Origin: Acanthochlamys bracteata
Lineage: Eukaryota > Streptophyta > Magnoliopsida > Pandanales > Velloziaceae
NCBI GenBank assembly: GCA_019914995.1
Contig: CM034138.1
Location: 2,542,001 to 2,606,000, forward strand
DNA: 64,000 nt
Direction of reading: 5' to 3'
This document shows positions 1-12,022 of this stretch, one piece after another. A program made the translations under genes and the position numbers. Positions within the stretch are counted from its first letter, which is position 1. Each line of letters begins with the position of its first letter. Under the pieces are notes generated by a model. It saw only the letters and a list, made by a program, of their open reading frames with translations, was not told where the DNA came from and did no database searches.

Positions 1-1680
1 ATGTGTTGCTATGATTGAAGTCTGCAGTGTGTTTGAACTCAACGTAACAAACTTCCAAAAATAAAAACAAGAAGAATAAGATTGAATTTGAGAACGAGTG
101 AAGAGAAAGTTGAAACAGACCACAACAGTTAAAAATTTAGCACTTACGTGCCTAAGTATTATATACATATAGTAATTCGTATTGAATATATGCATCCGAT
201 TAGTCCAGCTTATAAATTAAATTGACCGTTTCTCAAATTTCTAAACTGACTGCGTCTGTCTATAAGCAGATATTCCTTTGATAAAGTGAATAGTTGTTCG
301 AATTGAAAAGTCAATAGTTTTTGTTCACTAGTAATAATAGGAAATTAAAGAAGCATTTTTTTTTAAAGTTCAATCTTGAGTAACGTAGAATAGTATATTT
401 CAATTCTGTATGTAAAAAGACTTCTTATATCATTTCTGGAAGGTTTATCTACTCCTCTTCAATGCAGTAGTGTTGCGCGTTAAGTAATTTGATCAGATAC
501 GAATCAAATTAATTAAACAAAGGAATTAAAAAGCTCTTGGTTAGTTGAACATGTATATGATAATTAATCACGACATGTTCAGTGTGTTCACTATTATTAT
601 TCTATCATCTTTGAGAATATTGAAATCAACACCGTTTGACTAGCTTGCTATATATAGCTACAGAAGTTGAATGCGTTTTGATTTGTTCGACTGTTCTGTT
701 GAAACTCTTATATAGCCTTGATCTTTAATTATCTCAATTGAAAACTTGATAAAATTCGCTATCTCCAAATATATGCCCTATTCTATATATACAATTTTCA
801 TGATGATAAGGAGGAGTACGATCAGCTTGGAACATATTTGAGAAATATTTTTCTCCCAATTTTTTATTTTATATTTTTTAATAAAATTTTAAAATATTTT
901 ATAAAATTTTAATAAAAATTTTTAAAATATAAAAAAAATTTTACGTTCTGAAATTTTTTATTATTACTTTTTTAAGTAAAAAGAATAAAATTTATTTTTC
1001 AAAAATATTTTTTTTTGTTCAAAAAGTTTCTTTTTCGAAAAGCCCCTGCAAACATCTCCTTAATGAATTAAGAAAATTTAATTAAAAATGGCAACTCTTC
1101 AAACTGTTTTACTATGACTTGGGCAAAAATGTATACCCTATTCTTTCTTTTCGTGAGAACAATCGCACTTTACGCGCTTGTAACTTTGCTAGATCATGTT
1201 GCCCTATGCCTAAATAGAGTTAAATTGTTGTATAGCAGCAGCAAGTATTCTAGAACTTGATAATAAAATGAAACTTTTAATGCAAGTACTGCGTACGTAT
1301 AACACTAACACAGTTATAGAAAATTAAGTTTTATGAACTCTTGCTCAATTATCTATACATATACAAGGGCAAGAGTTCTATGATCGCGAACTTATTTATC
1401 TTAGAAGAGATGAAAAAATTAACCAAAGATTGATGCTTAATTAGATTGCAGATCTTTCATAAAATTAAATGTAAAACTTGCTTGCAAGTTGGTTTAATAA
1501 ACAACATTAATGTTAATCAATCAACTGTTAACTTGGAAAAAATATACAAATTAAGCTAGGTTTGACAACGAAAAGTCTGCATGCTGACAATTATAAGCTT
1601 AGAAAAGTTTAACCTGGACTCTAGATCTTTTGGCTTCTTACTTCTTCTCCTTTCCAGAAATACTCAACAATCCGATCTCC
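1..1680. other. AT-rich intergenic stretch with one short repeat copy
   Basis: I see no supportable gene here. The sequence is very AT-rich with stops in all frames. Positions about 853-1045 hold a copy of a short AT-rich element whose first 30 or so bases and last third closely resemble 63500-63700 at the other end of the window. The 3' end is the upstream region of the VQ gene. Confidence 0.5.
853..1045. repeat. AT-rich short dispersed repeat, copy near window start
   Basis: About 190 bp and over 85 percent AT. It shares the run CCCAATTTTTTATTTTATAT and a later TTTATTTTTCAAAAAT segment, in the same order and spacing, with 63500-63700. This indicates a dispersed MITE-like element rather than simple low complexity. 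The ends are not resolved. Confidence 0.5.
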
Positions 1681-1681
1681 T

Positions 1682-1692
1682 TATATATATAT
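1682..1692 (+). promoter_or_regulatory. TATA box of the VQ-motif gene
   Basis: TATATATATAT lies about 147 bp upstream of the VQ start codon, a position consistent with a TATA box followed by a 5' leader of roughly 110-120 nt. The call rests on position and sequence only. Confidence 0.45.
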
Positions 1693-1838
1693 GCACTACA
1701 TTCATGTCTCATCATCAATCAAACCCATATAGCTATTCATCGCCGCAGTTTTATAATCAATCAACTAGCTAGCTAGCTGGCTACTGCATCAGCAATCTGA
1801 TAGAAGAAGGCACTGATCATCTGAGAAGATCGATCATC

Positions 1839-2114
1839 ATGTCAGGTGATGAACGGAATGATCAGTCTGTGAAGGTGACAATCATTGAGACCAAGTACGT
1901 AAACACAGACGCTAACAACTTCAAAACCGTCGTTCAGAACCTTACCGGAAAGAAGAAAGCGGCGGATGACGTAGATGCTGCTAGCTCCAGCAGCAGATCA
2001 TCAAGGAAGAAGAATCACGAGTCGACCGAAGAGCAAATGTATATTAACAAAGTGCACGAACAGCCAGCCGCTGCGCATTTGCCTTCTCTAGAGGAGTTGT
2101 ATAGACTTTTATGA
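1839..2114 (+). CDS. VQ motif-containing protein (small, VQ1/VQ10-like)
   Basis: This is an intronless gene for a 91-aa protein. The VQ core FxxxVQxLTG is intact at residues 28-37 (FKTVVQNLTG). It is preceded by a stretch of the form VKVTIIETKYVNTDA, which resembles the N-terminus of the small Arabidopsis VQ1/VQ10 proteins. The rest is Ser/Lys-rich and probably disordered. VQ proteins are plant nuclear cofactors that bind WRKY transcription factors through this core and modulate stress and defence transcription. The length is typical of the short, intronless VQ class. The ATG at 1839 is the first in frame, and a TATA box lies at 1682-1692. An AATAAA sits at 2128-2133, soon after the stop. The VQ call is firm; which WRKY partner it binds cannot be read from sequence. 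Confidence 0.9.
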   Translation: MSGDERNDQSVKVTIIETKYVNTDANNFKTVVQNLTGKKKAADDVDAASSSSRSSRKKNHESTEEQMYINKVHEQPAAAHLPSLEELYRLL

Positions 2115-2487
2115 TCTTGCAATTCACAATAAAGCTACAAAGATTAATTATTAGTCACTTCTCCATGTTTGTTGTCCTTTTTTTTTTGGTGGCAGTTTGT
2201 TTGTTTTCTTCATTTAGCTAATAGCTAGGACGGCTTACGAACTCTTAACTTGTTTGTTGAATTATTGTAGTAATTCGTAGAATGCATCTAACATATATTT
2301 TCTTTTACATTGATGAAATTAAGATCGCTAATTACTTGATATATATCATGTATATCATTTGTGATGGGAGGCATTAGTTAGCTTTTACATTTGGAGATGC
2401 TAACGGTAATAATTAAGTAATTTTCATTTGCAAATGCATCACAGTTCCATAGTGGAGTTCTTTGTAAGGATATTTTCGGGTATGATA

Positions 2488-2685
2488 TGTTAGAAATACC
2501 GAATGTGTTCGATTATCGATAGACGCAGTGAAAATATCAAACACACTAAAGAATTTTGCGTAAGTAATATGAGAATTGAGATAAAAGCAATACAATCACA
2601 AATACAAGAAATTTATGTAGGAAAAAACGAAAAAAATTCTACGGGAAGGCAAAATAGCCTTCAAAAAAATCACTAATGTTGGTCA
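2488..2685 (-). repeat. Truncated 3' LTR of the copia remnant
   Basis: It opens TGTTAGAAATACCG and aligns with the first 190 bases of the LTR at 3605-4177, including GAGAATTGAGATAAAAG. It stops near the shared AAAAAATCACTAA. The outer end is intact, as the TSD shows; the inner part was lost with the internal deletion. Confidence 0.75.
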
Positions 2686-3604
2686 TCGCTGGAAGTGATG
2701 CCTCCTTCTCCCTTATATCATCGTTTTCAGTCACTCTTTATAATTGGTCCTCCACAAAGATGACATTTTTACTGAAAATAATCATATAGATAGTGGAATC
2801 TAATAGGTAATACTCCAAATATCTTCAGCATATCATACACATCTTTCGAACTTAATTTTACTGCTGAATCCAGTTTCGTCCGGGTTTTAAAGAATTTGAA
2901 TACCTTAAAGACATCCGACTTCCTTCAGATTAGAAACATATAAGTTTTTCAATCCGACTGAAGCAAGTCGAGCTTATCTTAAACTGAAAATAATCTTCAA
3001 ATTTTTCACACTGCTGCTCACTGGTGATACATTACTCACAGAACGGCAACCTTATTTCGGATAGTCCCGTCAAGAACTTTCGATCACTAAGGATCTTCAA
3101 ATCACGTCCCGAGATATGCCCAAATTTTAAGTGCAACACTCGCGTGATATCTACAATATTGCCCAATACAATATAAGTATCTACTGCATTCGTGTCACTC
3201 CACACCTTATACAGATTTGATTCGATCATTTTAATCTCCAATTTTTTTAACCTATCCTTGATGACCTCCATGATCCCGACTCAACTCGAGTCTTACAGCC
3301 TAAGTCATTCAGTTATTTTATAGATAATAAATTTTTCTTAAAACGAAAAACAAAATATAACTTACTGGTGGTGCATTCTCTTACATTATTTGTAATAAAC
3401 TTGATAAAACTACAGTAATTTTAAAATTTTGTCACAAGCAGCAATCATTGTCTCTTCCACTAGAGCCTCACCATTATCAGTACGCCACACAAGTAAGGGA
3501 CTTTGAGGGATTCGTACATCCAACCTTACTTGCTATGGTTTTACATTTTTTTTCAATCTCGTACATGCTTGTCATTATAACAAATCAATGGCTTTGATAC
3601 CACT

Positions 3605-4177
3605 TGTTGAAAATACCGAGTGTGTTCGATTGTCGATAAACACAGCGAAAATATAAAACACACTAAAGAATCTTGCGTAAGTAATACGAGAATTGAGATA
3701 AAAGAAAGACAATCATAAAAATAAGAGATTTATATGTGGAAAAATAAAAAAAACCACACCAATAGACAAAATAGTTTTTAAAAAAATCACTAAACCAAAT
3801 CAATTACAAACTATTGTGTACACTTTAAGTGAAAATTCTCATTAGAATATTTTGTTTTTATCTCTCACACTTTATGTGAGAATGATCCTTTTTTTTATTT
3901 TCTATGTTTTAAGCAAATGCCTCTTATTCATATATATAATGCTCCAAAAAGACTTTTGAATTTCCAAACGGTTGTCCTTTCATCTTCCCATTAATTGTAT
4001 AAGTCTTTTAATTTTTCATCTTCCAAAAGATGTTTTAAAGTCTTTAACCGTTGGCTTTCCATCTTCTTGGGTGATGGTTTATTTTTCTTGATTTTTGTAT
4101 TCCAATATGAATGCACATTTAATTTGTTACATTCTAATGAACCACTAATTTATATAGTGACTTTATAATATCTAACA
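3605..4177 (-). repeat. 5' LTR of the copia remnant
   Basis: This is a 573-bp terminal repeat. On the plus strand it opens TGTTGAAAATACCG and closes ATATCTAACA. The first 190 or so bases align with 2488-2685. Confidence 0.8.
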
Positions 4178-4182
4178 TGATA

Positions 4183-5299
4183 CACAATTTAAATGATTTC
4201 TAATATATTTGTGAAGGCATTGCAAGAAAACAATTATAAGGACAAAAAAAATTTGATTACTTTTTACTATTAGCCACAAAAAAAGTTAGGGTTGCAAATG
4301 TGTTTGCCAAATGATCGTCGCCAGATACCTATGATGACCAAAAAATACTTCGTCGTTAAAAGAAACATCTGCGATCGACTAAGGTACCTTGACCGCTATA
4401 CCTTATTTGTGGCAGATGATTGAGTAATAATGACAACCAATCATTATGATAATTTTTACTCAAACATCATTTGTCAGTGTAGATGTTGGTCTCGAATTTC
4501 TATATGAAAAACGTCCATACTCTGCTTTAATTGTCGATGTTTGAATAACAGTGAGCTGTATTTATTTTGGTCGATGATCTTTAAGTACAATCTATAGTTT
4601 TCTTTTTCCGCTATAGCGTCTGATTAATTTTTTGTCCTACAAATTTGGAAACGATTCTGTTTGTGTTTTATAATGTGGGTAGAATAATTCTTTTATATAT
4701 ATATATATGTATATATCAGTAATGTTGTGGGTCATTTTAGTAAGTAATTTGCAAATGGGACTAGTTAACCATGGGTGTTGATTCTGGACGTACGTTGGCC
4801 TAAGAATGGAGAGACTCTACACAAAACATAAAGACTTTATACATGTAGCGCTAGTTTACCTGACATTTAAATTCTACTTTTTTTAAATTAATATAACATA
4901 AATAAAAAATTTAAGATAAATATTTTTATCAAATATTTTAGTTAAATATAATTTTAAAATTTACTATTATATAAAATTAATATAAATTTATTTTTTATTA
5001 AATATTTTTATGTTTAATTTAATTTTTTAAATTTATTTTTTAAAAAAGTGAATTTATGTTAAGGCAAATACACCCGTAGATGTAGTAGAAGTTATTTTAA
5101 AATGAGTATATATATGTTGATCCTTCTGTAAGATCAACTTAAAAAGTAAGGGATGAATTGAGTTGACAAATAAAAATTTTCGTAATGACAATAATCTTAC
5201 ACACATCAACTTTTCAGTCAACTACGAGTAAGCTTATATCTTGCAGGCAGTAAGCATTATTAAAAAGTTATTATGACTATCTATATTAACATAAGTATG
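4183..5299. other. Intergenic stretch without a gene
   Basis: I see no gene. There is a short TA microsatellite near 4695-4711 and an AT-rich segment at about 4870-5050 that resembles the MITE-like sequences elsewhere in the window but has no boundaries I can defend. Confidence 0.4.
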
Positions 5300-7031
5300 C
5301 AAGAATTAATAGTTTACGTGATTCGGTAATTTTTTTGCCTACATCTACGGACGCTCTATCAAAAGAGTTAAAACTTCAGTAGATTTTTAACAAGCTACAC
5401 AAATTAAGAGCAAAGTGCTTCACCAAGTACACTTACTGTTAAGGGTTTTTTCGCCAAGACAATTCTTCCCAGCGTAATTGACAACCTAGTCTTCCTAGCT
5501 GACAACCTAATCTTATTATAAAGTCTAAAAGTTATCTTCAAGCTCCAACGGAGCTCTTTTACCAAGTGCATCTAGCACTTTATCACACGTTTATAAGTGA
5601 TTTAAGAAAAACAGATTTGAGCACAGTTGAGAAGATCAAACTTATTGTCGAGGATGATGCTCAGTAAGTGATCGGCAGCAAGATGAGTTTCTTTTGTTTG
5701 AGACAGATGAGTCGATGTAGTGTAATTTTATTTTTGAATTTTTTCTCGTTTAGTCTTTCTGTCTCTCTATGTATCTGTTCTTTGGCCTCTCTTCTTATAA
5801 AATTTTCTGTTCTTGCAGGTAGGTGGTTCTTTCCTTTAGAAAAATATTTTCGTTGGTGTGTAGTGGCAAATTTTCAAGATAGAGATGGAGATTGTATTTA
5901 GTGGTCAATCAGCTATCTCAAAACTTCTTTTAGCAAAACTGGTCCGAGTCTTTCATTGGCATTAAATGCATCGAAGAAAGCAATTCAAAAAATCTCGCCT
6001 GCAGTCTTGAGTTGTTTTAGCTGAGTTATATTTTTCAAATATCTCTAGCTGATTTGGCTTTTCTTGATTTGTTGTTTCTTGCTAAATTGATTGCTTTACG
6101 TGAGGTGGACTCCAATAGCGTCACATTGTTTCGTTGCTTCGTGTTGTATTTAGTGGGTCTCCATGGGCATCTAACAATCTTTATATTTGAACTTATTCTT
6201 CAATGGTGAGATAGCTCAATATAGTTCAGTTCTGTGATAGTAATAAGATAGTATATTTGTTGTATAATATCATCTTGTAATTGAACTTGTGATTTCTTTC
6301 ATGAAGAAAATCAAAATCTGCATGTTAAAGTATTTCTACATCGTCAGCAAGATATGATTTTGATGATACTTTGCACTATATTTTTTGCCGTTTCTTATTG
6401 TGATTTTTCATGATTGTTGATATGAACTTGTAGCTGATATGTTTCTCAGTAAGTCTTCAAGATTTTGCTTCAAAATGAATGATGAATTCTTGATTGAATT
6501 GCATCTGAAAAATTGTTCCAGCAATATCTGATTATGCTCCTTGTTTACTGAAATCTCATCTATCATTACACGATTTTTTTAAGTTTATGTTGATCGTTAT
6601 TTGAGATGTTACTCGGTCAATCTTATAGTGTGCATATTGTTCTATCTCTGATGTAAAATTAAAGCTCAAATAGAATCGGCATCATGCTTGAAATTACTTT
6701 TAAAGATTGAACGATTATTATAATTTTCAGATTCTTTTCTGTCCAGTGAATAGCATCGGAATAGCCAGCTATCGAGTCCTCTGTTTTCTGCTATGTTTGT
6801 AATGCTCTGTTCATATTTAGTTGTTTGATCCATATATAAATAAAATAGCAATCAAGTAGCTAACTATCAGGTGTATATCTATAAAAGTACTATAAATGTC
6901 TTATTGTCTGATAGATAAATGATAAATTTTATTTATAGAATCCTACAAAATTTAATTCAAATCATTGATTCATCTAATTTATAAATTATAATTTTAATAA
7001 TTATCATCAAAATTAACTTTAGAGTTCTAAC
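5300..7031 (-). repeat. Putative long LTR-like repeat, unclassified
   Basis: Read on the minus strand the block begins TGTTAGAACTCTAAAG at 7031 and continues into a segment that resembles the minus-strand start of the block ending at 30051 (GATTTTGATAATAATAA-type, then TTATAATTTAT, then a TAGNTGAATNAA run). Both blocks are about 1.7 kb and both carry GTGATTCGG near the opposite end. They look like diverged long LTRs, perhaps solo LTRs. I found no target-site duplication and no coding domain. The reading frame at 5668-5901 has no recognisable homology. Confidence 0.35.
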
Positions 7032-7336
7032 AATATATATATATACTTCGCTAGGAGCAAGTAACCATTCTTCCTGCTTACAAAGATGCAAATGACTTGT
7101 TCTTACTCTAAGAGCCCAGTCGCAATATTAAGTCAAGTCAACAAAAGCAGGAACTATACTCTTCATCTCTTTTACGTATACCCTTGATTTATTTACACTT
7201 ATGTACCAAAATGTCAATTGAATTTACAATAATTCAATCATTAGAATTTGATTCCGGTCTCAGTAAGAAGAATGCTTTTGCTATAGAATTCTAGTCAAGA
7301 AATGGTCAAGCTAGCTGATTGGTCAAAACCAAACGG

Positions 7337-7603
7337 GTAATAGCAGAAGCTTTCGTTCTTTACTCAGAAACAATCGCTCATATACCCCATGGTCATTCTT
7401 CGATCTCCGAACATGGCCATCGCCACTCGCTGGCTTTCCCTCCAAGCTCAGCTAACCTTTCCGAACCATCTCTAACAATGTCTTCCAACGGGACACCAGT
7501 TCATCTACGTTAGAAGCGAACGTGAACCCGAAATTCTTCGTCAACCTTTGTGCTCGGAAACGTCGTCGCTGCTACGGGTTTCACACACTGCTGCATTGCT
7601 TCC
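7337..7603 (-). pseudogene. Fragment of GT4 glycosyltransferase pseudogene
   Basis: The minus strand of this segment aligns with the last 300 or so bases of the intact GT4 gene at 14750-16249. Matches include EAMQ...KPVAATTFPS, FGFTFAS, SERLAELG and a final YERLFL-like block, with shared DNA runs such as GGAAAGGTTAGCTGAGC. Several small insertions and deletions break the frame, and nothing upstream of the EAM motif is present. It is therefore a 3'-end-only, non-functional duplicate about 7 kb from its relative, in opposite orientation. Confidence 0.8.
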
Positions 7604-8898
7604 TTCTACGCAGGCAGGCTATTTATGATGAAACTAATTGATAACTACACTGTTTTTGCCCAGTGCTGCAAATTCACCGCCAAAGCTCACACGTCGTTTC
7701 ATAAATAGCATTTGCAAATTAAATTCATCGCTGCTTTCCCCTTCACTGCTAGTCAATACCAGAAAGCTTGCAAGAAATTCTGCAAAAGGTCTCCAGCCAA
7801 AATAACGTAATTCAATTCGAAAATAATCGAACATAAAAAGGTTATTTTCAAAAGAAAGAAGGTTCTATATACATATGAATCCATCGACCATGCGGTTCAA
7901 TCTCCACACGCCAATAAAAGCACGTTACATTTCACATCGTAGGTTTATTACAACCAAAAAACTTTTTTAATGGATCGAGAAGGACCAAAAGTTTCTCTCT
8001 GCTACAATAGTGCCACGAAGAACGTTTTGCCGAGGTGTAAAGAAAGGTAAAACACATCAAAAAGAAAGAAATAAAGCACAACATTTGGATAAAAGAAAAC
8101 ATATATATTGACTCTTGCGCGCCTAACTTTATTATTCGATATATATTCTTTTCTTTTCTATGCTATTTGCTTTGACTCTCAATTACCCACCATGTATATC
8201 TCAATGAGATAGATCATCATCACTACTATAGTTTGGTGATGATCATGATCCATATGTAATGCAAGTCTACTATATATATAACCTATAGCATTCTCCCTTT
8301 TCAGTTTCATAGCTCGCCATGCTTGAATGAGTACTACTACCAGTTTGGCATAACTGTATTAAGAGTGCTGCTTAATTAATGTTGGCGCGAACATGGAATA
8401 GATTGATAGGAAATATGTGAACGAATAACGTAGCTAAAACTGACGATCTCACTCAATATATATTTATGTACAATAAAGGTTACTTAGGGCTAGCAAGTGT
8501 GTGAGTGGCATGATATCACCTTATCCATGCCTATCAAATTAAAAGAATGTGGATATGTACGTAGGATTCGATCGATCAGGATTTTCTTTATTCTTCTGGT
8601 TTTTCTTATCTCTTAAGAGTCTAGAGACCACAAAGAAGTCCATCGTGTAATATGTTCATAATCTTAGCACATCACCTGTAGTTTCTTAACCATAAACATG
8701 AATCCTAGGATGCGCAAGTGATGCCATTCATGCTAATCAAAATGTAGTAGTAATTATAAAACACAAAATATTTGCAATATGATCGCTATGTGCTTTATCT
8801 TTTGTTTTTTCTTTCTTTAGAAATAAATGTTCTCTCTTCAACTAGCACCATTAATAGTTTCAAAGTTGAGTCATTTTTCATCTTGACTCTCTCTATCC
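7604..8898. other. Intergenic stretch without a recognised gene
   Basis: I see no protein-coding exon that I recognise. The minus-strand reading frame at 7634-7834 has ordinary composition but no family signature. It directly abuts the GT4 fragment and may be co-duplicated flank. Confidence 0.35.
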
Positions 8899-9392
8899 AA
8901 GGTTATTAAAATTCTGATTTTAAAATCTTACGTTTTTATGATTCTGCATAATCAAAACGATTCTATTTTAAGTAAAATTTAATCGCACCCAAATTACGAT
9001 TTAAATCGTATCAAAAAATCGTGATTCTTTTATAATTTTATACAATTTATTTTTAAAGAGATTTTCTATAATTACCTAATAAATGAGAAATTTTTCGTAA
9101 AATTTAAGGAGGTTTTCATTTTTTCTATAAAAGTTTACTTTCGAAGGGTTTTCTATAAAATACATAGTGGCTTTCATAAAATTAAAATATTTTCTAAAAT
9201 TTATAAATATACTAAAAAAATTTTAAAATTTAAAGAATTTAATATAAAAAAATTAAAATTTTTTTAATGGTATTAAAAAAAATTATATAAAATTTATCGG
9301 TATATAAAAGTTTTTAATTTTACTTTAAAATTTGGATTTTACGATCTATTCAAACGGAACGATTCTAACTAAATTTTGATTTTGACAACCTT
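8899..9392. mobile_element. MITE-like element with AAGGTT terminal inverted repeats
   Basis: The left end reads AAGGTTATTAAAATTCTGA. The reverse complement of the right end reads AAGGTTGTCAAAATCAAAA, so imperfect terminal inverted repeats are clear. Further in, CGATTCTA motifs occur in inverted arrangement near both ends. The sequence ATCC borders both sides (8895-8898 and 9393-9396) and may be part of a target duplication. The element is 494 bp, AT-rich and has no coding capacity. Confidence 0.6.
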
Positions 9393-9517
9393 ATCCTTAT
9401 CTAATTCTGATCTTGTTAGGCGAAACAATATCTTTCTTACAACATAGTACTAAATATAAACACACACATATATACAATGTTAGTTAGGCACTCCCTTTCA
9501 TTAATTAAGATCACGTC

Positions 9518-9800
9518 TTAGGATGTGTTTCAAACGCCTATAACTCCACTTTTTTCCTTCAGATTTGAAATTCCGAACAATTCACATATTTTATTTGTAC
9601 AAGGAACTCATAACTTCACTTTCACATGCAGAATTTTAATTCTAACTTTCTTATTTGTACACTTTCTAATGCAATTTTATTTTTTAAATTTTAACTCACA
9701 TTTAAAAATTATTGAAACACTAAACTTTATTTTCAAGAAATTTTACTTACTATTTTTTATTTTTACTAAATTTAATTACGGACATTTGAAACACGCTCTT
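9518..9800. mobile_element. MITE-like element, TIR GTGTTTCAAACGCCTATAAC (family B)
   Basis: The left end is GGATGTGTTTCAAACGCC; the right end reverse-complemented is AAGAGCGTGTTTCAAATGTC. The same terminus occurs at 16862 and 49125, so this is one of three copies. The apparent 93-residue reading frame inside it is an accident of the AT-rich interior. Confidence 0.6.
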
Positions 9801-10417
9801 AATTAATTTTGGGCCGAACAAGTTGGTTTCCAATTGTCTTCAAAATGCCTATAACCCGTAGCACGAGACACTTCTACGGATAGATTAGTTGATTGAAGAT
9901 ATATTTATATATATAACGCAACACAGAAAGCACCCTTGCAAGTTTTCTTCTTCATTTCATCGTCTCGCTTTTGCATGCCTTTGTTCTAAAGAGAAACCAT
10001 ATAACGTCACTTCATGTGCAGACGCGTCGTTGTAAAGATACCTGTACACACCCTAAGCAATCTACAAATAAAAAGAGATCAAAAGCAGAATGCAGCAACC
10101 CAGAAGCACAAGCCCACCACTACTTGAATGCATAAATACTAACAATTTTAATATCTTCTAGATATCATTAAAACTTCATATATTCTAAATTAAGGACAAA
10201 AGATGACAAAGTTAAAATTCCAAACATATAAAACCCTCATTAGGAGTTAACGCTCCAACATAGGCAATGGCAACAAGGCAGCGATAGCTAGCTTTAGCCC
10301 ATTATCAGCAACTGCTATTAACTTCCACTCTGCCCAAGCAAAGTAAGGATTAATAATTAAAGAATGCCCCCCTGCCCCAGTTTCCTCTGGATTTTCTTTT
10401 TTCTGTTCTTATAGCTC

Positions 10418-10424
10418 TATATAA
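10418..10424 (+). promoter_or_regulatory. TATA box of the GH17 gene
   Basis: TATATAA lies 44 bp upstream of the first ATG, which implies a very short 5' leader of about 10-15 nt if transcription starts at the usual distance. Confidence 0.5.
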
Positions 10425-10461
10425 GCCTCACACCCTTGCTTGTTGTCTCCCCTTCTCTCTT

Positions 10462-12022
10462 ATGATGGATGTTCTAAGTTTTATCCTCAACATCAAATCA
10501 AGGGTTCCAACAGTATTCCTCTACATTTTTCTTGTCTTCTTCATTTTCTCCTCAGGTGAGAGCTATTAAATATATTTGCTTTCCTCACGTTTCTTTCTTA
10601 AGTATTTATTTTGGGAGCGGTTCTGGAAAACATCTTACAGTTAATATTTTGTTCCAGGAATGACAATTAATATTGGTCAAATAATAGTTTACCAGAGATT
10701 TGTTATATAATGCTAATTAATATTTTTAATTTTCACTTTATTAAGATGTTGATTTAATTTCAAAATAGAGAAATAGCTAAGCTCAGTTGCAATGCAGAAT
10801 TTGGTCTTCTGCAACAATCCACAGCACTAGGCATCAACTACGGCCAAGTGGCCAACATCCTTCCATCGCCGGAACAAGTGCTCCATCTGCTCTCTTCCCT
10901 CAAGGTCACAAAGACGAGAATCTACGACACAAACCCGCAAGTCTTAACGGCATTCTCAAACTCCGGCATAGAGCTCATCGTCACTGTTCCCAACGAACTC
11001 GTCGCGCAACTCACAAACTCACAGCTGTCCCTTCAATGGCTAAACACCAGCATAAAACCATTCCTTCCTGCGACAAAAATCACCGGTATAGCAGTAGGCA
11101 ACGAGATTTTCACTAGCAACGACCAAGTTCTAATAGAAAGCCTTGTTCCTGCAATGACAAGTATATATCAAGGCCTAGTTCAGCTCGGTCTTTCTTCGAA
11201 AGTCTTTGTTTCCAGCGCAAACTCCTTAGCTGTGCTAGAGAACTCTTACCCGCCTTCACTTGGATCTTTCAAACCAGAGCTTCAGAATCTAATGTCGCCA
11301 TTTCTGCGTTTCTTAGCTTTGACGAACTCGCCGTTCTGGATAAATGCGTACCCATTTTTCGCCTACAAAGATGATCCGACACGAGTTCCTCTGGATTATG
11401 TTTTGCTTAATCCCAATCCAGGTACTTTAGATCCATACACGAATCTTCACTACGACAACATGTTATATGCCCAAGTGGACGCAGTGATTTTCGCCATTAC
11501 AAGAATGGGGTTACAGGGAATCGACGTTCGAGTTTCTGAAACTGGATGGCCGTCGAAGGGAGACCCAGATGAGATCGGTGCCACGGTAGAGAACGCGATG
11601 CTGTATAACAGGAACTTGCTTGAAAGGCAGATGAAGAATGAAGGAACACCGTTGATGAGATCAGGCCAAAGGCTTGAGGTATACTTGTTTGCTCTATTTA
11701 ACGAAGACATGAAACCCGGGCCAACGTCAGAGAGGAATTACGGATTGTATAAGCCTGATGGAACCATGGCGTATAATGTCGGTCTGATGTCGCCGGAGAT
11801 CACTTCAACCGCATCTGTTTCCTTCACTTCTACTAATCAGGTATAGAATCAGGCATAGATCGATGAATACAATTACTCTTTCGTAACGTTGATCCTGAAG
11901 GTTAGTATTATTGTTTTGTGCAGGGATGCAGGAACGATTTGAGGGGGTTGTGGTATTGGATTATGACAGTGTTCATCTCGTCATTGACTTTGCATGCTCT
12001 AATTAACGAGAACCGGAAATAA
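10462..12022 (+). CDS. Glucan endo-1,3-beta-glucosidase (GH17), secreted or GPI-anchored
   Basis: I place exons at 10462-10555, 10798-11840 and 11924-12022, giving 411 aa. Exon 1 supplies an N-terminal signal segment rich in Phe/Ile/Leu. The mature GH17 barrel starts near ALGINYGQVA. The proton donor is Glu134 in VGNEIF and the nucleophile Glu279 in SETGWPSKGD, both intact. The short third exon adds a hydrophobic tail (WYWIMTVFISS...), suggesting a GPI-attachment or membrane signal, although a polar NENRK end is slightly unusual. There is no X8/CBM43 domain. The enzyme family hydrolyses beta-1,3-glucan such as callose in the wall or at plasmodesmata. If the intron after 11840 were retained, translation would stop one codon later and the hydrophobic tail would be lost. 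Confidence 0.88.

Larger units (their letters stand above)
2488..4177 (-). mobile_element. Internally deleted Ty1/copia LTR retrotransposon
   Basis: The element reads on the minus strand. Its right (5') LTR is 3605-4177 and begins and ends TG...CA. Just inside it, 3590-3602 is the exact complement of an initiator-tRNA-Met type primer binding site (TGGTATCAAAGCC). The left (3') LTR starts at 2488 but matches the right one only to about 2685, then passes straight into internal sequence. At 3032-3271 a minus-strand reading frame carries a GAG-pre-integrase motif (FGHISGRDLKIL... ending LPFCE). A perfect 5-bp target-site duplication TGATA flanks the element (2483-2487 and 4178-4182). Most of gag-pol and the U3 part of the 3' LTR are gone, so it is non-autonomous and dead. 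Confidence 0.85.

Noticed and set aside
1581-1772. Reading frame upstream of the VQ gene
   Set aside because: It overlaps the TATA box and leader of the VQ gene and has no family signature or normal codon bias.
9525-9806. 93-residue Phe-rich reading frame
   Set aside because: It fills a family B MITE and reflects the AT-rich interior rather than a gene.
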